A DNA stretch of 64,000 nucleotides from Pseudomonas sp. R5-89-07 (GCF_003851685.1 NZ_CP027727.1:930001-994000); one strand, 5' to 3'. Shown: positions 7,617 to 17,076, counted from the first letter of the stretch. Numbers and translations are program-made. The notes: generated from the sequence alone by a model not told the origin.

Positions 7617-8405
7617 CGTCGCGCGCAGTCCGTGCACGCCTAAGCCCACGACCTTAATACCCGCCGCGTGCGCCCATCGTGCCACCACCTTATAGATCCC
7701 ATTATCCGTAACGGCCTCGCCGGTGGTACAGCCACGGATCGAGCGAAAAAGCTGGCAGTTACCTGAGTCTCGTTGACTATCGCGTTCTAGGTACTCATGA
7801 ATGCGCTCGGCCGCAACCGGGTGCAACGGCAAATAGCTGGTCTTACCGCCTTTCCCTCTCACCTGCAGGTGTTTGATTTGCAGGTCGCCAGTCATCAGCT
7901 GCGCGGCTTCGTCACGGCGCAGGCCGTGTTAGAGCAGCACCGCCAAAATGGCGCGGTCGCGGATCCCCTTCAACGTCCAGCCGTCCGGCGCCGTCAGCAG
8001 CAATTTAGCCTAGTCATCACCGAGTGCTGGCGTCTTGCCTTCGTTGATTTCGATCCTGCGCCGTTTTACCCCGTGCACAGAGTTGCCGCCGGCGACGGCG
8101 TTGTTCTCCAGGAGGTGAGCGAACAGGCTGGCCAGCGCCGCCAGTCTGCGCCGGATGGTGGCCCCGGCCAGGCCTCGGGCTTCCAGCTGGGCACGCCAGG
8201 CCAGTACGTGCGCGCGGGTGACCGCGCGGAATTCCTCGGCGCCGGTGAGCCCGACAAAGCTGCAGAAGTCTTCCAGGTCGTTTTGGTACGCGCGGCGGGT
8301 GCGCTGGTTATCGATATTGGCGAACCATTCCACCGCTGTCGGCACACCGGCCAGCTGCTGGAATTCGATGGCGCTAAGACGACGTTCGCTGGCCGGCATT
8401 AGCAT
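7617..8405 (-). pseudogene. XerC-type tyrosine recombinase, two nonsense codons and lost 3' end
   Basis: A single continuous frame encodes a SAM-like N-terminal domain (WFANIDNQRTRRAYQNDLED, then a three-helix bundle) and a catalytic domain (GIRDRAILAVLL, HGLRRDEAAQL with the catalytic Arg, VRGKGGKTSYLPL with the beta2-3 Lys, VHGLRAT with the H-x-x-R box). It is interrupted in frame by TAG after LGDD (8010-8012) and by TAA in place of the residue before HGLRR. After VHGLRAT (7617) the similarity stops, so the last His/Trp and the nucleophilic Tyr are gone. No frameshift is needed. It is a dead integrase or resolvase, not the element's own intact integrase. Confidence 0.75.
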
Positions 8406-8483
8406 GGCCGGAGACTGGGGAAGTGAGGTCGTTCATCGTATGCCCGGTCCTGCCGGTCGACCTGCAGCGTGCTCAGCCTCAAC

Positions 8484-8909
8484 CTATTCCCAGTATTCGC
8501 GAATCAGCCGCTCGTGTTCAGGTTCGGGCACCAGGTGCTGCCAGCGCTGCTGTTCCACGTCCATTTGATCGACGCCGCGCAGCTCGTCCCCGATCGCGGC
8601 GCCGGCCGCTGCCAATCGCCGGCGCGCCCGGTACCAGAACCCATCGGATGAGGTGTAGTGATACAGCGGTATCACGGGCACCTGGTGCGTGCACCACAGC
8701 CGCCACAGCACAGCCAGGCCAATTCCCTGCCGCTGATGCTCAGGCTGAATTTCCAGCATGTTGATGTACAGCCGATCGCCCAGCGGATTGATGCCGTAAT
8801 CGACGTGGCCCACGCGTTGGCCATTGACCTCGATGACGTCCAGGTAGTCGGTACCGGGAAAGACAAAGTTGCCACGCGGGGATTCTTGCCGGCGATTGAC
8901 CAGGAGCAC
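8484..8909 (-). CDS. GNAT-family N-acetyltransferase
   Basis: 141 residues. LYINMLEIQPEHQRQGIG around residues 48-65 is the acetyl-CoA pyrophosphate-binding motif A (Q/R-x-x-G-x-G) with the preceding beta4 strand, and the C-terminal WYRARRRL segment fits motif B. No second domain. The substrate cannot be told from sequence. The gene sits directly upstream (in transcription) of the dead recombinase, and a decayed second copy of its 3' end lies at 4744-4890, so it has been part of a duplicated block. Confidence 0.7.
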   Translation of the reverse strand: MLLVNRRQESPRGNFVFPGTDYLDVIEVNGQRVGHVDYGINPLGDRLYINMLEIQPEHQRQGIGLAVLWRLWCTHQVPVIPLYHYTSSDGFWYRARRRLAAAGAAIGDELRGVDQMDVEQQRWQHLVPEPEHERLIREYWE

Positions 8910-9333
8910 GCGCTCTGCCTGCTCATCAGGTCTTTCGTCGCGTGTCTACGGAAAAGGTCCTGCACCAGCGCAAAAATCGACATACGGCCTACCCTGCTCA
9001 TTTGGGACGATAACCTATTTTATCACGACTTATCAGGCGGGCGAGCAGCGTGGTGGTTTATGTCGTTAAATGACCGAAGTCAGTATTTTGTTCTCGTTAC
9101 AAGCTAAAGCGGGTTGATTAGTATTGGGGGGTTTAAGGTCGGCTTCAACCAAATCGATCAGCGAGGTCGACCTCGTGAATGTCAGGTAGTCAAAGGTGTA
9201 GACATGAGGGGTAACAAAAGGCCCGCACGTGCGGGCCGTCGAGTATCGAGAGGGAGCGAAAGCTCGACCGAGGAAGTATAGGCCAGGGAAGCATTACCAA
9301 TGTGAGCAAAACGCTGACAAAGAAAAGCCGCAT
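8910..9333. other. Junction between accessory zone and transfer operon
   Basis: Apart from the terminator at 9211-9237 I see no gene or repeat. It separates the scrambled accessory zone on the left from the conserved transfer operon on the right, where the next transfer genes would normally be expected. Confidence 0.4.
9211..9237 (-). terminator. Intrinsic terminator of the transfer operon
   Basis: On the minus strand GGCCCGC-ACGT-GCGGGCC is followed by TTTTGTTAC. It lies about 100 bases past the stop of the DsbA-like gene and probably ends the long conjugation transcript that starts near 26.2 kb. Confidence 0.75.
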
Positions 9334-9993
9334 TTATCGGCCAACTTTTTCAGAGTTCTGCTCCTTTTTCTGAGCTAGCCAATCAATGGCTGATAACAAC
9401 AACACCCCATCAGCTGGGCCCTCAAGCTTTACGGAGCTGCCAGTCGTGTTGTCTCTAATTATGACGGTTGGAGTGGCCGTAACCCCGGCTTTGATGGCCT
9501 CATCGGCCTGTTGGCCGACATGCTGTGCGATCACTTTGTCGGTGGCTGCACAGGACAACAGGGCCTGGTTAGTAACACCAACAACGTTCAGATCCCCTTT
9601 GAAACCCTGACCGTTACTACGGGTCCGGTCAAAGATTTGGTCAATGGCTTGCCAGAAGGAAGGCGCGCCACCAAGCACACCCGCACATTCAGCGAGCTTG
9701 GCTTCGTGTACTGCTGCCGAACCGTGCACATCCAGTGGCAGGTGATGCCACTGCAGGTTTACATTCTTCTGCTGCTGTATCCAGGTTTTCAACGCAGGTG
9801 TGTACGTCTTGCAGTAGGGACACTCTAGGTCCGCGAACTCAGTCACAGTCCAGCGTGCTTCGGAAGGGCCAAACAACCACGGGCCTGTGTTGTGCTGGGC
9901 TGGTATCTCACTTCGAGTGAGGGCTAAGCAGGCCATCGATGTGCCTGCCAAAACGCACCCCAGCATCACCCAATATTTGCGTAGGCCTGTCAT
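9334..9993 (-). CDS. DsbA/DsbC-like periplasmic thiol-disulfide protein of the ICE transfer operon
   Basis: 219 residues with an N-terminal membrane signal (VMLGCVLAGTSMACLAL) and a thioredoxin fold whose active site is ECPYC (residues 57-61); TATPTVI near residue 175 is the cis-proline loop. Proteins of this type follow the VirB4 gene in PFGI-1-class elements and are thought to help disulfide formation in secreted transfer components. The start ATGA overlaps the stop of the gene before it, so the two are translationally coupled. Last gene before the terminator. Confidence 0.8.
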   Translation of the reverse strand: MTGLRKYWVMLGCVLAGTSMACLALTRSEIPAQHNTGPWLFGPSEARWTVTEFADLECPYCKTYTPALKTWIQQQKNVNLQWHHLPLDVHGSAAVHEAKLAECAGVLGGAPSFWQAIDQIFDRTRSNGQGFKGDLNVVGVTNQALLSCAATDKVIAQHVGQQADEAIKAGVTATPTVIIRDNTTGSSVKLEGPADGVLLLSAIDWLAQKKEQNSEKVGR

Positions 9994-10286
9994 GCCCGAG
10001 CCTCGGCTGGCTTCGATGAAAGAAGCGCTTGTTTACGAAGGGCCTCAAGCAGAGCGTTCTCAGCATTCTCGGGTTGTGGGTGCTGTCGCAGCCAGTTGGC
10101 TAACACCGCGTGAAGTTGGGACTCGATGTCACGACGATCCACCGCACGAACCAAAACCTGTTGCAGTTGCTCTATCAAAACGGGGGCACACACCTCAAGG
10201 GTTTGAAGGGCGTCTTCACCCGGTTGTTCAAGCAGCTGGGTCAGACTTTCTATCAGGTTCTGGGTCAGGGAATTCAATGCTCTCAT
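9990..10286 (-). CDS. Small helical protein between VirB4 and the DsbA-like gene
   Basis: 98 residues, helical, no signal peptide or membrane segment. It is coupled on both sides by four-base ATGA overlaps with the VirB4 gene and the DsbA-like gene. LEVCAPVLIEQLQQVLVRAV resembles LEVCANLQLQLSQLMRATF of the small gene at 4448-4639, so the accessory-zone copies may derive from a related transfer gene. Function unknown. Confidence 0.7.
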   Translation of the reverse strand: MRALNSLTQNLIESLTQLLEQPGEDALQTLEVCAPVLIEQLQQVLVRAVDRRDIESQLHAVLANWLRQHPQPENAENALLEALRKQALLSSKPAEARA

Positions 10287-13246
10287 GCTTGGCGCTCCAA
10301 GGCCGTGACTTGTTCGGGGAAAGTAATGATGTGAGGTTCGATACCGCGATAGCGGTCAAGCGTTGCAGCAACTTCAATGGCGGCATCGAGCTCGCTGCAG
10401 CCTTTGGCTTGCATGATGTCGAAGCGTTGCTTTTTCTCTTCCGGCTCGGTCATGGCCAGGGCCAGGTACAAACTCGGTGGTACCGCCCGGAATAACATTT
10501 CCATGCTTTTTGACAACACGACGCCCTCGGTGAATTTGCCGCTTTCTTTACGCGCTGACAGCATCATCGACTTCTGTGCAGGAGTCAGTTCACGAAACCG
10601 CGCGATCTTCTCCACCTCATCAGGTGGCATGTTTAAGCACATCCACCATTCGATCATGTTGAGCAGGGCTGAGGCCTCTGGCGGCACGTCGTCAACGTTC
10701 TGGGTGGCCATCCAGAACCAGGCGCCGAGCTTTCGCCACATTTTGGTGATCTTGACGGAGTAGGGGGATAGGAGTGGGACCTTCAACTGGATGTGGCCTT
10801 CGTCGGTGAAGCAGATCAGCGGGCGGCCTTTAAACTGGTCACGCTCGGCGATGTTGTTGACGGTGTTGAGCAGGGAAATATAAGCAATGGCCATCTGTGC
10901 GCTATAGCCTTCTCGCGCATAGGTGGCCAGGTCAACAATGGTAATGTCCGCTTCAGGCCACGGGGTGCCAGGACGGTTGAACATGTCGCCTTCGGTGCCC
11001 ATACAGAACATGGACAAGGCTTCCGCCATCTCCAAGAATCGTGTGCTTCGGGCGTCTGGAATACCGGGCTCGAGTCCCATTTCTCGCAGCGCTTCACGGA
11101 TATCTTCGGGCAGAACGATACGTTGTTCCGTCACGCATTTTTTCGCTGCATTCAGTATGCATTGGCGGATGGCGCTACGGTCGGCACGAGTAAGACGGGC
11201 ATCCTCTTTTTCTTCACCACCGGTGATCATCAGCCTGGCCGCAATTTCCATCTCACCCAGGATGTCGCGTTGTTCATCCTCGGTCTGGCTAGTCAGGTGT
11301 TCGTCCGACGCCTCAAGATCATCAGCTTTGAGAATCTTCACGTTCTGGGTGGGTTCGATGAGCTTCACAGCATCAGCGAACGGCGCGAGGCTGACACCTG
11401 ATCCAGGGGCAAGACGAACCCGGTTTACTGTCAAACCCAACTTTTTGGCGAAATCACCGAGTAACCCAAAGCTGTTGCCAGCTTCCACAATGAACAGGCG
11501 TGGCCGATAGATGGCAATGATTTGGCTAAGGATGTTTGTCGCGCTGGCCGATTTACCTGAACCCGTAGGCCCGAAAATGAACAGATGCGCATTCATCTGC
11601 CGGTCCAGCTTGTTCAGCGGGTCGAAGGTTATCGGCGCTCCCCCACGGTTAAACAGGGTAATACCCGGGTGCCCGGTTCCGGTCGACCTACCCCAGACGG
11701 GGGCAAGGTTCGCAATGTGTTGGGCGAACATCAGTTGTGCGTACCACTCCAGTGCTTTGCGCGCATTGGGGTCGAAGTTGCCGGGTAGCCATCTAAGGTA
11801 GGAGTTCAGCGGTGCCACTTCATCCCGAGGTTCCACCGGCTCCATGCCCGCACCCAGCAATGCGCTGCTGAGTTGCAAACTGCGTTCGTGCAGCTGGGCA
11901 TCGTCTTTACCCCGCAGGTAAAACGCTACGCTACCTCGGTACAGCTTGTGCTTGCGCCCGAGCAACTGACGGGCGGTGGCGACGTCTTCGCGTGTCAGGA
12001 TCGAGGCTTGAGTGTCTCCAACTGCCTTGCGTGAAAGCTGTTCCAGATGCCCTTCGAGAATGTCCTGCGGGGTGATCACGAGAGTGATACAGAGAATGGT
12101 GTCCTCTGGCATTTTGTCGAACAACGCGTTGAGCGCATCACCGCCCTTTCGGGTTTCACCGGTTAAGTGCCCGGTCTTGGGAGCATCCCTCAAGCGGTCA
12201 AGCATCACCACCTGATGAGGAAGGCCGTCGAAATACCACAGACCTTTCTCTATATCTGACAGTGGTTCGCGATAAAACAGGTTTTGCGAGAAGTCAGTGC
12301 CGCTGGCGAGCGGCAGCTCGCCCTCTGCAGCAGCAGGTGCTTGCTTGCACACCAATTCGTAGAAGCGGCGAATATCTGCATCGGCAGGGCCAAGATGATC
12401 GGGACGTGGATTGAACCAATGAATCAGCCAATGGCGGATGGCGTGGCCATCCATGCGATGGGTTTTAATGCCGGCGTTCGCCAAGCCGCCCACCAAGCGA
12501 TCACATATGATTTTCAGGTAAGGACCTGGCGCCTGGCCTCGCACATCCGCTTGCGCGCCTTGGGTACGGCGGTAGACAACAACACGGACGCGGCGCTGCT
12601 GGCCCCTCCAGGGCAGTTGGCTGACCTTGGTGTCTTCAAACAGCCCGCCTGGTTTGGAGATGGATTCCAGGTGTTGCTTCATCAGCTTCAAATAAAGCTC
12701 GGTAAATGCACTGCCTTGTGCGCGTGGTTGAACGTAGTCATGCAGTTGCTGAAGGTAATCGTCCCAGCTGGTTTCGTCCTGGGCATAGAGCTGAACCACC
12801 CAGGGTGAGGTTTCAAGCTCGTCGAAGGAGTCCTGGAGGGCGTTTTCCAGGGCGTCGCGGGCCTTGCGTAACCATTCGGGATCCCGACCTTCAGTACCAA
12901 TCGGTGTCAGCTCAAAAAATGCAGCGCGAGACACCCCGTCTTCCAATAGCATGGCTTTTTCCGCAGGTAGGTAATCCACCCAGGGCAGCAAGTCTACGAA
13001 GGAGGGATTGACGTCGTATAGACGGTCAGCATCAGCGGTCGTGGCTGGTTTTTTCTTTGGATTACGCCAATCGCTCGGCGAGGGAATACCCATGGCCGCA
13101 AGGCGCTCGTAGTAACGCTCAATCGCGGCCTCAAACGTCTCGGTTGCTGATCCCTGCACGTCGTCAGATACCGGCGCACCTGGTGTTACGCCAGGCTCCA
13201 CACGCTCTGACGCCCGCCGCGTTTTGAATCGTTCAAAAAAACCCAT
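10283..13246 (-). CDS. Conjugative transfer ATPase, VirB4/TraC-like (PFL_4706 family)
   Basis: About 987 residues, the usual size for the family (TIGR03744). Walker A is FGPTGSGKS near residue 560, with LFIVEAGNS shortly after and a Walker B-like PLICFTDEGH in the C-terminal half. It is the inner-membrane-associated motor of the mating-pair apparatus. The start is ATG 13246 in a TGATG overlap with the lipoprotein gene, with GGAGG eleven bases upstream; TTG 13249 is less likely. I see no truncation. Confidence 0.93.
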   Translation of the reverse strand: MGFFERFKTRRASERVEPGVTPGAPVSDDVQGSATETFEAAIERYYERLAAMGIPSPSDWRNPKKKPATTADADRLYDVNPSFVDLLPWVDYLPAEKAMLLEDGVSRAAFFELTPIGTEGRDPEWLRKARDALENALQDSFDELETSPWVVQLYAQDETSWDDYLQQLHDYVQPRAQGSAFTELYLKLMKQHLESISKPGGLFEDTKVSQLPWRGQQRRVRVVVYRRTQGAQADVRGQAPGPYLKIICDRLVGGLANAGIKTHRMDGHAIRHWLIHWFNPRPDHLGPADADIRRFYELVCKQAPAAAEGELPLASGTDFSQNLFYREPLSDIEKGLWYFDGLPHQVVMLDRLRDAPKTGHLTGETRKGGDALNALFDKMPEDTILCITLVITPQDILEGHLEQLSRKAVGDTQASILTREDVATARQLLGRKHKLYRGSVAFYLRGKDDAQLHERSLQLSSALLGAGMEPVEPRDEVAPLNSYLRWLPGNFDPNARKALEWYAQLMFAQHIANLAPVWGRSTGTGHPGITLFNRGGAPITFDPLNKLDRQMNAHLFIFGPTGSGKSASATNILSQIIAIYRPRLFIVEAGNSFGLLGDFAKKLGLTVNRVRLAPGSGVSLAPFADAVKLIEPTQNVKILKADDLEASDEHLTSQTEDEQRDILGEMEIAARLMITGGEEKEDARLTRADRSAIRQCILNAAKKCVTEQRIVLPEDIREALREMGLEPGIPDARSTRFLEMAEALSMFCMGTEGDMFNRPGTPWPEADITIVDLATYAREGYSAQMAIAYISLLNTVNNIAERDQFKGRPLICFTDEGHIQLKVPLLSPYSVKITKMWRKLGAWFWMATQNVDDVPPEASALLNMIEWWMCLNMPPDEVEKIARFRELTPAQKSMMLSARKESGKFTEGVVLSKSMEMLFRAVPPSLYLALAMTEPEEKKQRFDIMQAKGCSELDAAIEVAATLDRYRGIEPHIITFPEQVTALERQA

Positions 13247-13674
13247 CAATATGCCTCCGTGCGTTCGCCAGGCATGGCGTATTGCACCCGCTGATACAGG
13301 GGAAACACCGTGGTGTAGCCTGGGATCGGTGCTGGGTCTGAACCCGCTAAATGAGGAAAGACGTACATCACCAGGTCGGGATTGGGTAGGCGTTTAAATT
13401 GGCTGTAGATCTCGTTTTGTGCGGTACGTGTGAACCTGGTGTTGTCTGTTTCCCTCGTCTCAAGAGGCCGACGAAGATCTTGGCGTGCATCGAGCAATTG
13501 GCGGCTGCTCGAGCTGCTTGAGCCGCTGGAACCTTGATCCCAAACGTCCATCATTGTGCGGTCCCCATGGGGGAGTAATTCGTCTTTGTTGGTGGAACAT
13601 GCCGAGGCGAGTAGGGCGATGGCCAGGTATGCACCTAGTTTTAAGCCATGATTAGTCAAGCGCAGTCGAAACAT
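13246..13674 (-). CDS. Conjugative transfer region lipoprotein (TIGR03751 family)
   Basis: About 142 residues with a type II signal peptide: hydrophobic stretch then LLASAC, the cysteine being the lipidation site. The mature part has a Ser/Gln-rich stretch, RDLRRPLETRETDNTRFTR and a C-terminal PGYTTVFPLYQRVQYAMPGE typical of this family, which is the TraV/VirB7-like outer-membrane core lipoprotein. ATG 13674 follows AGGAG. The first 23 bases overlap the 3' end of the TraB-like gene. Confidence 0.88.
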   Translation of the reverse strand: MFRLRLTNHGLKLGAYLAIALLASACSTNKDELLPHGDRTMMDVWDQGSSGSSSSSSRQLLDARQDLRRPLETRETDNTRFTRTAQNEIYSQFKRLPNPDLVMYVFPHLAGSDPAPIPGYTTVFPLYQRVQYAMPGERTEAY

Positions 13675-15142
13675 GACGGGCTCCTGAGCGATAGTTGACC
13701 TTGCGGCCATTGAGTTCGTAGTCGATGGTCAGTTGCTGGTCCAGGTGCACAGCTATCTTTGCACCGGGTTGTACATACACCGCTGCGAAGGCTTGCCCGT
13801 AGAGTTTGTTGACCCAGCTGGAGACGTCATTGACGCCCTGGCCAATGATTTTGCCCATGGCTTCACTGCCCGAGCCGCCGACAGAACCGATGGTCCCGGA
13901 CTGAGGGTTTATAAAAGATCCGCTGTTTCCATCTGACTTGATGAGGGAGGCAGCACCCGCGCCGGCGGCGGTAATCAGTACCTGCGAGCCAATGTATTGC
14001 GAGGCGTTGCTTTTGCGGTCACCACTGATGCAAGGGATGCCATAAGCATCGCTTATCCAGCCCAGGCCACCCTGAATGGTGGTTTGGTTGCCATTGTTCT
14101 GGTTGTTACTATTTTGACTGCTATTCGTTTCTTCTTGAGGTTGTGGCAGCGTGCGCACAGTGCCGTCATTGAAGACGAACGTCAGGCTTTTGATCTGACC
14201 GCGTACGCAAGACAGGGTCCAATCGCCGGAAGCCGTTCCGCTGGCCACCGCGCCGGCGACGTCGGGCAGGTCGATGCCGTTGGCTGTGAGATTGTCCGGC
14301 CCGATCAATACCTTGAACGGGTAGGGGTCGTTTACAGTGCCGTCGATGGGTACCCGGCCGATCAGCGCGGACATGGCCACCGAACCCATCAATGTCGAGT
14401 TCTGCGGCAAGGTGTACACCTTACGCACCTGTTTGCGGGCCTCCTGTGGCGAGATTTCATTCGCAACACTTTGAGCGCCCGTGCGCAGTGCATTTTGACC
14501 TCGGTCCACGGACTCGCCAAAAGAGGTCGGGAAGTTGAAACCGCTTGCCGTTTGATTTGACCCTGCAGCGAGGGGTTTGCCGTTGATATCGACCGGCGTT
14601 GCGTCCTGCGGCTCTATCCAAACAACGTCCGCGCCAGGCCCGCCTTTGAAGGCTTGACCGTCACCGGGCTGAACGCCGAAGCCGATCGGCAAATCAGACC
14701 CAGACTCATTGCCACTGCCTGATTTGTTGCTCAGGGTATTGTATTGCTGCTGCAGCGTGTCCAAGAGGGTTTGGCTCTGTTGTTGCGCCTCCTGCTTCAT
14801 CGTTTGCTGAACGTTTTGCAACTTGTTATCGACGTTGAGATCGATGTTCTGCAGGCGTTTTTGCAGCTCGATGTTCTGTTGCTTGAGCTCGTCATTGTTC
14901 TTCAAAGCATTGGAGACTTGGTCCTTTAGTTGTCGGCTTTCAACGACAATGGTGCGCAATGTGTCGCCAGGCGTATCACCGTCAACACCCAGCTTCTTCG
15001 CCTCATCCGTACTGAGTGCGACTGTTTCTGGTGCATGGATTTGTTGTTCCGCACTGCCGCGGCTGAACAATTTAACCACGACGAAAATTGCTAGGATCGC
15101 GAACGGGATGACCAGGAATTTAATCAAAGGATTATTCTTCAC
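13652..15142 (-). CDS. TraB/VirB10-like transfer protein (PFL_4705 family)
   Basis: 496 residues: one N-terminal membrane anchor (IKFLVIPFAILAIFVVVKLF), a coiled coil at about 75-140 with Gln-rich repeats, a Pro/Gly-rich periplasmic linker and a C-terminal beta-barrel-like domain (LPQNSTLMGSVAMSALIGRV, then YGIPCISGD) as in TraB and VirB10. It links inner- and outer-membrane parts of the channel. The overlap with the upstream gene is 11 bases. Matches TIGR03752 in length and layout. Confidence 0.9.
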   Translation of the reverse strand: MKNNPLIKFLVIPFAILAIFVVVKLFSRGSAEQQIHAPETVALSTDEAKKLGVDGDTPGDTLRTIVVESRQLKDQVSNALKNNDELKQQNIELQKRLQNIDLNVDNKLQNVQQTMKQEAQQQSQTLLDTLQQQYNTLSNKSGSGNESGSDLPIGFGVQPGDGQAFKGGPGADVVWIEPQDATPVDINGKPLAAGSNQTASGFNFPTSFGESVDRGQNALRTGAQSVANEISPQEARKQVRKVYTLPQNSTLMGSVAMSALIGRVPIDGTVNDPYPFKVLIGPDNLTANGIDLPDVAGAVASGTASGDWTLSCVRGQIKSLTFVFNDGTVRTLPQPQEETNSSQNSNNQNNGNQTTIQGGLGWISDAYGIPCISGDRKSNASQYIGSQVLITAAGAGAASLIKSDGNSGSFINPQSGTIGSVGGSGSEAMGKIIGQGVNDVSSWVNKLYGQAFAAVYVQPGAKIAVHLDQQLTIDYELNGRKVNYRSGARHVSTALD

Positions 15143-16037
15143 GGCGGGCTCCCTTCGGATCGATCTGGCTGATGGCAGCCGGCAACAACGATTCGGCTAG
15201 ACCGTGGCCACGGGTCACCAGGTAGACCGTCGAGGTATCGCTGGCATCACCCTTGGCGCCAAGGTAGGGATGCTGAAAAGTCGCGGTGACAAAGTCACCC
15301 ATCAGGTCACGCGGATCCAATGTGAGGTTTTGGGCGCTCGTGTTACGTAGCTTAACCGCCGTGACCCAATACTCGTCTAACCGCCACGACCCCAACGCAT
15401 AGGCTTCGACCGGCAATGTCGGCATTAGGGTGGTGAGGTCCAAACCGCGCTTCAGATTGATCTGAGCAATCCCCTCCACGGGCTCAACGGTGCGTAGGGG
15501 CGCGTAAAGCATCTGTGCGGCATAGCGCGTCATGACCACCGGAAGTGGGGTCTCACGACGCGGTTTCGGCGCGTCCTCATCCTCCTCGGTTTGAGCGCTG
15601 GCTTGGGCCGTGGAAGAAGTTGCATGGTTGCTTATAGGTTTGGCGTTGACTTGGCCGTAACGCGGGGCGGGACTGTCCCCGGCTACAATTTTAGCCGGCT
15701 CGGGTGCGACCTGATTCGGTTTCCCTACCGTTGCGATGATATCCACGAGCATGATCTCACCTGAGTTCATGTTCTGCAGCTGTAAGCGAGTCGGTTCAAT
15801 CGGCTCTTTCGCCAACAGGTAGAGGGCTCCACCGGTGCTCTGCACGCGCAGTTTGTCGACGAGGTTACGAGGCAGACCCACCCGTACGTTTTGGTCCACA
15901 AAGACAATACGCTCCCGACCCACGATCAAGGGCAGTGCTATAGGGATTCGATCCCAGCGCAGGATTTCGACGGCGTTGGCCAACCCGCAGAAGTGAAGGG
16001 CTAAGAGCCCGATGATCATTAGGCGGCGTGTCATCAT
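15132..16037 (-). CDS. TraK-like periplasmic transfer protein (PFL_4704 family)
   Basis: 301 residues with a cleavable signal peptide (LLALHFCGLANA). The N-terminal part after cleavage (VEILRWDRIPIALPLIVGRE) and the Lys/Glu-rich linker near residue 150 fit TIGR03749, a VirB9/TraK-type outer-membrane core component. ATG follows GGAGG and overlaps the stop of the VirB8-like gene. Confidence 0.88.
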   Translation of the reverse strand: MMTRRLMIIGLLALHFCGLANAVEILRWDRIPIALPLIVGRERIVFVDQNVRVGLPRNLVDKLRVQSTGGALYLLAKEPIEPTRLQLQNMNSGEIMLVDIIATVGKPNQVAPEPAKIVAGDSPAPRYGQVNAKPISNHATSSTAQASAQTEEDEDAPKPRRETPLPVVMTRYAAQMLYAPLRTVEPVEGIAQINLKRGLDLTTLMPTLPVEAYALGSWRLDEYWVTAVKLRNTSAQNLTLDPRDLMGDFVTATFQHPYLGAKGDASDTSTVYLVTRGHGLAESLLPAAISQIDPKGARREE

Positions 16038-16687
16038 TTGCCTCCTGCTCTGGTCGTTTCTGCGGAGACTTCGATGCGTTGTGGATTACTGCTATAACAG
16101 TCCCAGGCCAGGCCGAACGGGTTTTTTTCGGGATCGACGTCAGATCGGATAATTCGTAATGGATAGCGAGCAAATGCCCGCTTTACGCGCTCCCCGCCGT
16201 AGTGCTCGTCAGCGGTGATATCCAGGTTGACGGTCCAGTCATTGATGCTGTGCTGTTCAATATGTTGCTCAGATTTATCGTCGATGCCTCTGCCTGGAAT
16301 TTCAAATACACCCCGTTCACGTTTGCGCAGTTCCCCGCTATTGCGGCGTAGCTCGAAATCTTTCTGCAAGTAGGCTTTGCAGCTGGGTGTCAGGTAGCTT
16401 TCCAAGCGGGTAATGTTGTCCTCGTAGTCGGTTTCACCATCAACGGGCCAACGGTTCATTTGCTGAAAAATGTACAGACCGAAGGCGTATACCGACTCCG
16501 GTGGAATATCCCACCACTTACGGGTGCTACCTGAACGTAGATCTGGAGGTACATGAACAGTTAGGTCACGCGGTGCGCTCTGCCAGCCATAAGCCATGTA
16601 CAGACCCAGGGCAATGAGAAGGCCAATGACCATGCGCAGGCTGTTGATGTGGGCCAGTTGGGCGTCTACTTTTTTACGGTAAGTCAT
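16034..16687 (-). CDS. TraE/VirB8-like transfer protein (PFL_4703 family)
   Basis: About 217 residues: a short cytoplasmic start, one membrane helix (MVIGLLIALGLYMAYGW) and a periplasmic domain beginning LTVHVPPDLRSG, as in TIGR03746. VirB8-type proteins nucleate channel assembly at the inner membrane. ATG 16687 overlaps the upstream stop (ATGA) and is preceded by GGAGG; the longer frame to 16714 lacks this. Confidence 0.9.
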   Translation of the reverse strand: MTYRKKVDAQLAHINSLRMVIGLLIALGLYMAYGWQSAPRDLTVHVPPDLRSGSTRKWWDIPPESVYAFGLYIFQQMNRWPVDGETDYEDNITRLESYLTPSCKAYLQKDFELRRNSGELRKRERGVFEIPGRGIDDKSEQHIEQHSINDWTVNLDITADEHYGGERVKRAFARYPLRIIRSDVDPEKNPFGLAWDCYSSNPQRIEVSAETTRAGGK

Positions 16688-17064
16688 TGAACCTCCGTTC
16701 GATGACAGGTCCACGCACCTGTACGAGTAATCAGCAGGGCTTTATTCCAGGTCGGAAAAAACCGCGCGATGTTCAATTGCATCTGGCGGTATAGCCATGT
16801 ATCAGGTCGACCGCGTTTCCACCGACGCAAGAAACGACTGGCAAGAAACAGCCCTAGAACAGCACAGAGCATGGCGGCGCCGATGATAAGTGCCCAAATC
16901 TGGGTCAATATCGCGGCCGGAATACCGATAACCAGCCCTGCGCCGGTACTTAACGCCAAGGTGGCCCACATTTCGTCAGCGGTAAGGCCGCCCATGATGA
17001 CTGGCTGATTGTTCAATCGCACTGGAAGGAAGATCAGGGTCCCATCGTCTGAGAGTTCTGTCAT
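16684..17064 (-). CDS. Conjugative transfer membrane protein (TIGR03750 family, TraL/VirB3-like)
   Basis: About 126 residues with two hydrophobic helices (around 30-70) between a short beta-rich start (LPVRLNNQPVIMGGLTADE) and a basic C-terminal part (FLRRWKRGRPDTWLYRQ). This is the layout of the small VirB3/TraL-like inner-membrane component. ATG 17064 with GAG upstream is preferred; GTG 17070 is possible. Confidence 0.85.
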   Translation of the reverse strand: MTELSDDGTLIFLPVRLNNQPVIMGGLTADEMWATLALSTGAGLVIGIPAAILTQIWALIIGAAMLCAVLGLFLASRFLRRWKRGRPDTWLYRQMQLNIARFFPTWNKALLITRTGAWTCHRTEVQ

Positions 17065-17076
17065 GGCCACGGCTCT

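Noticed and set aside
7437..8405. The ICE's own integrase
   Set aside because: Two nonsense codons and the missing tyrosine-containing end make it inactive, and it is XerC-like rather than the usual P4-type ICE integrase; no attachment site or tRNA is beside it.
10377..12808. Several long plus-strand open frames opposite the VirB4 gene (also opposite traD, the helicases and topoisomerase)
   Set aside because: They mirror a high-GC coding strand with full domain motifs on the other strand; none has a ribosome site with a recognisable protein.
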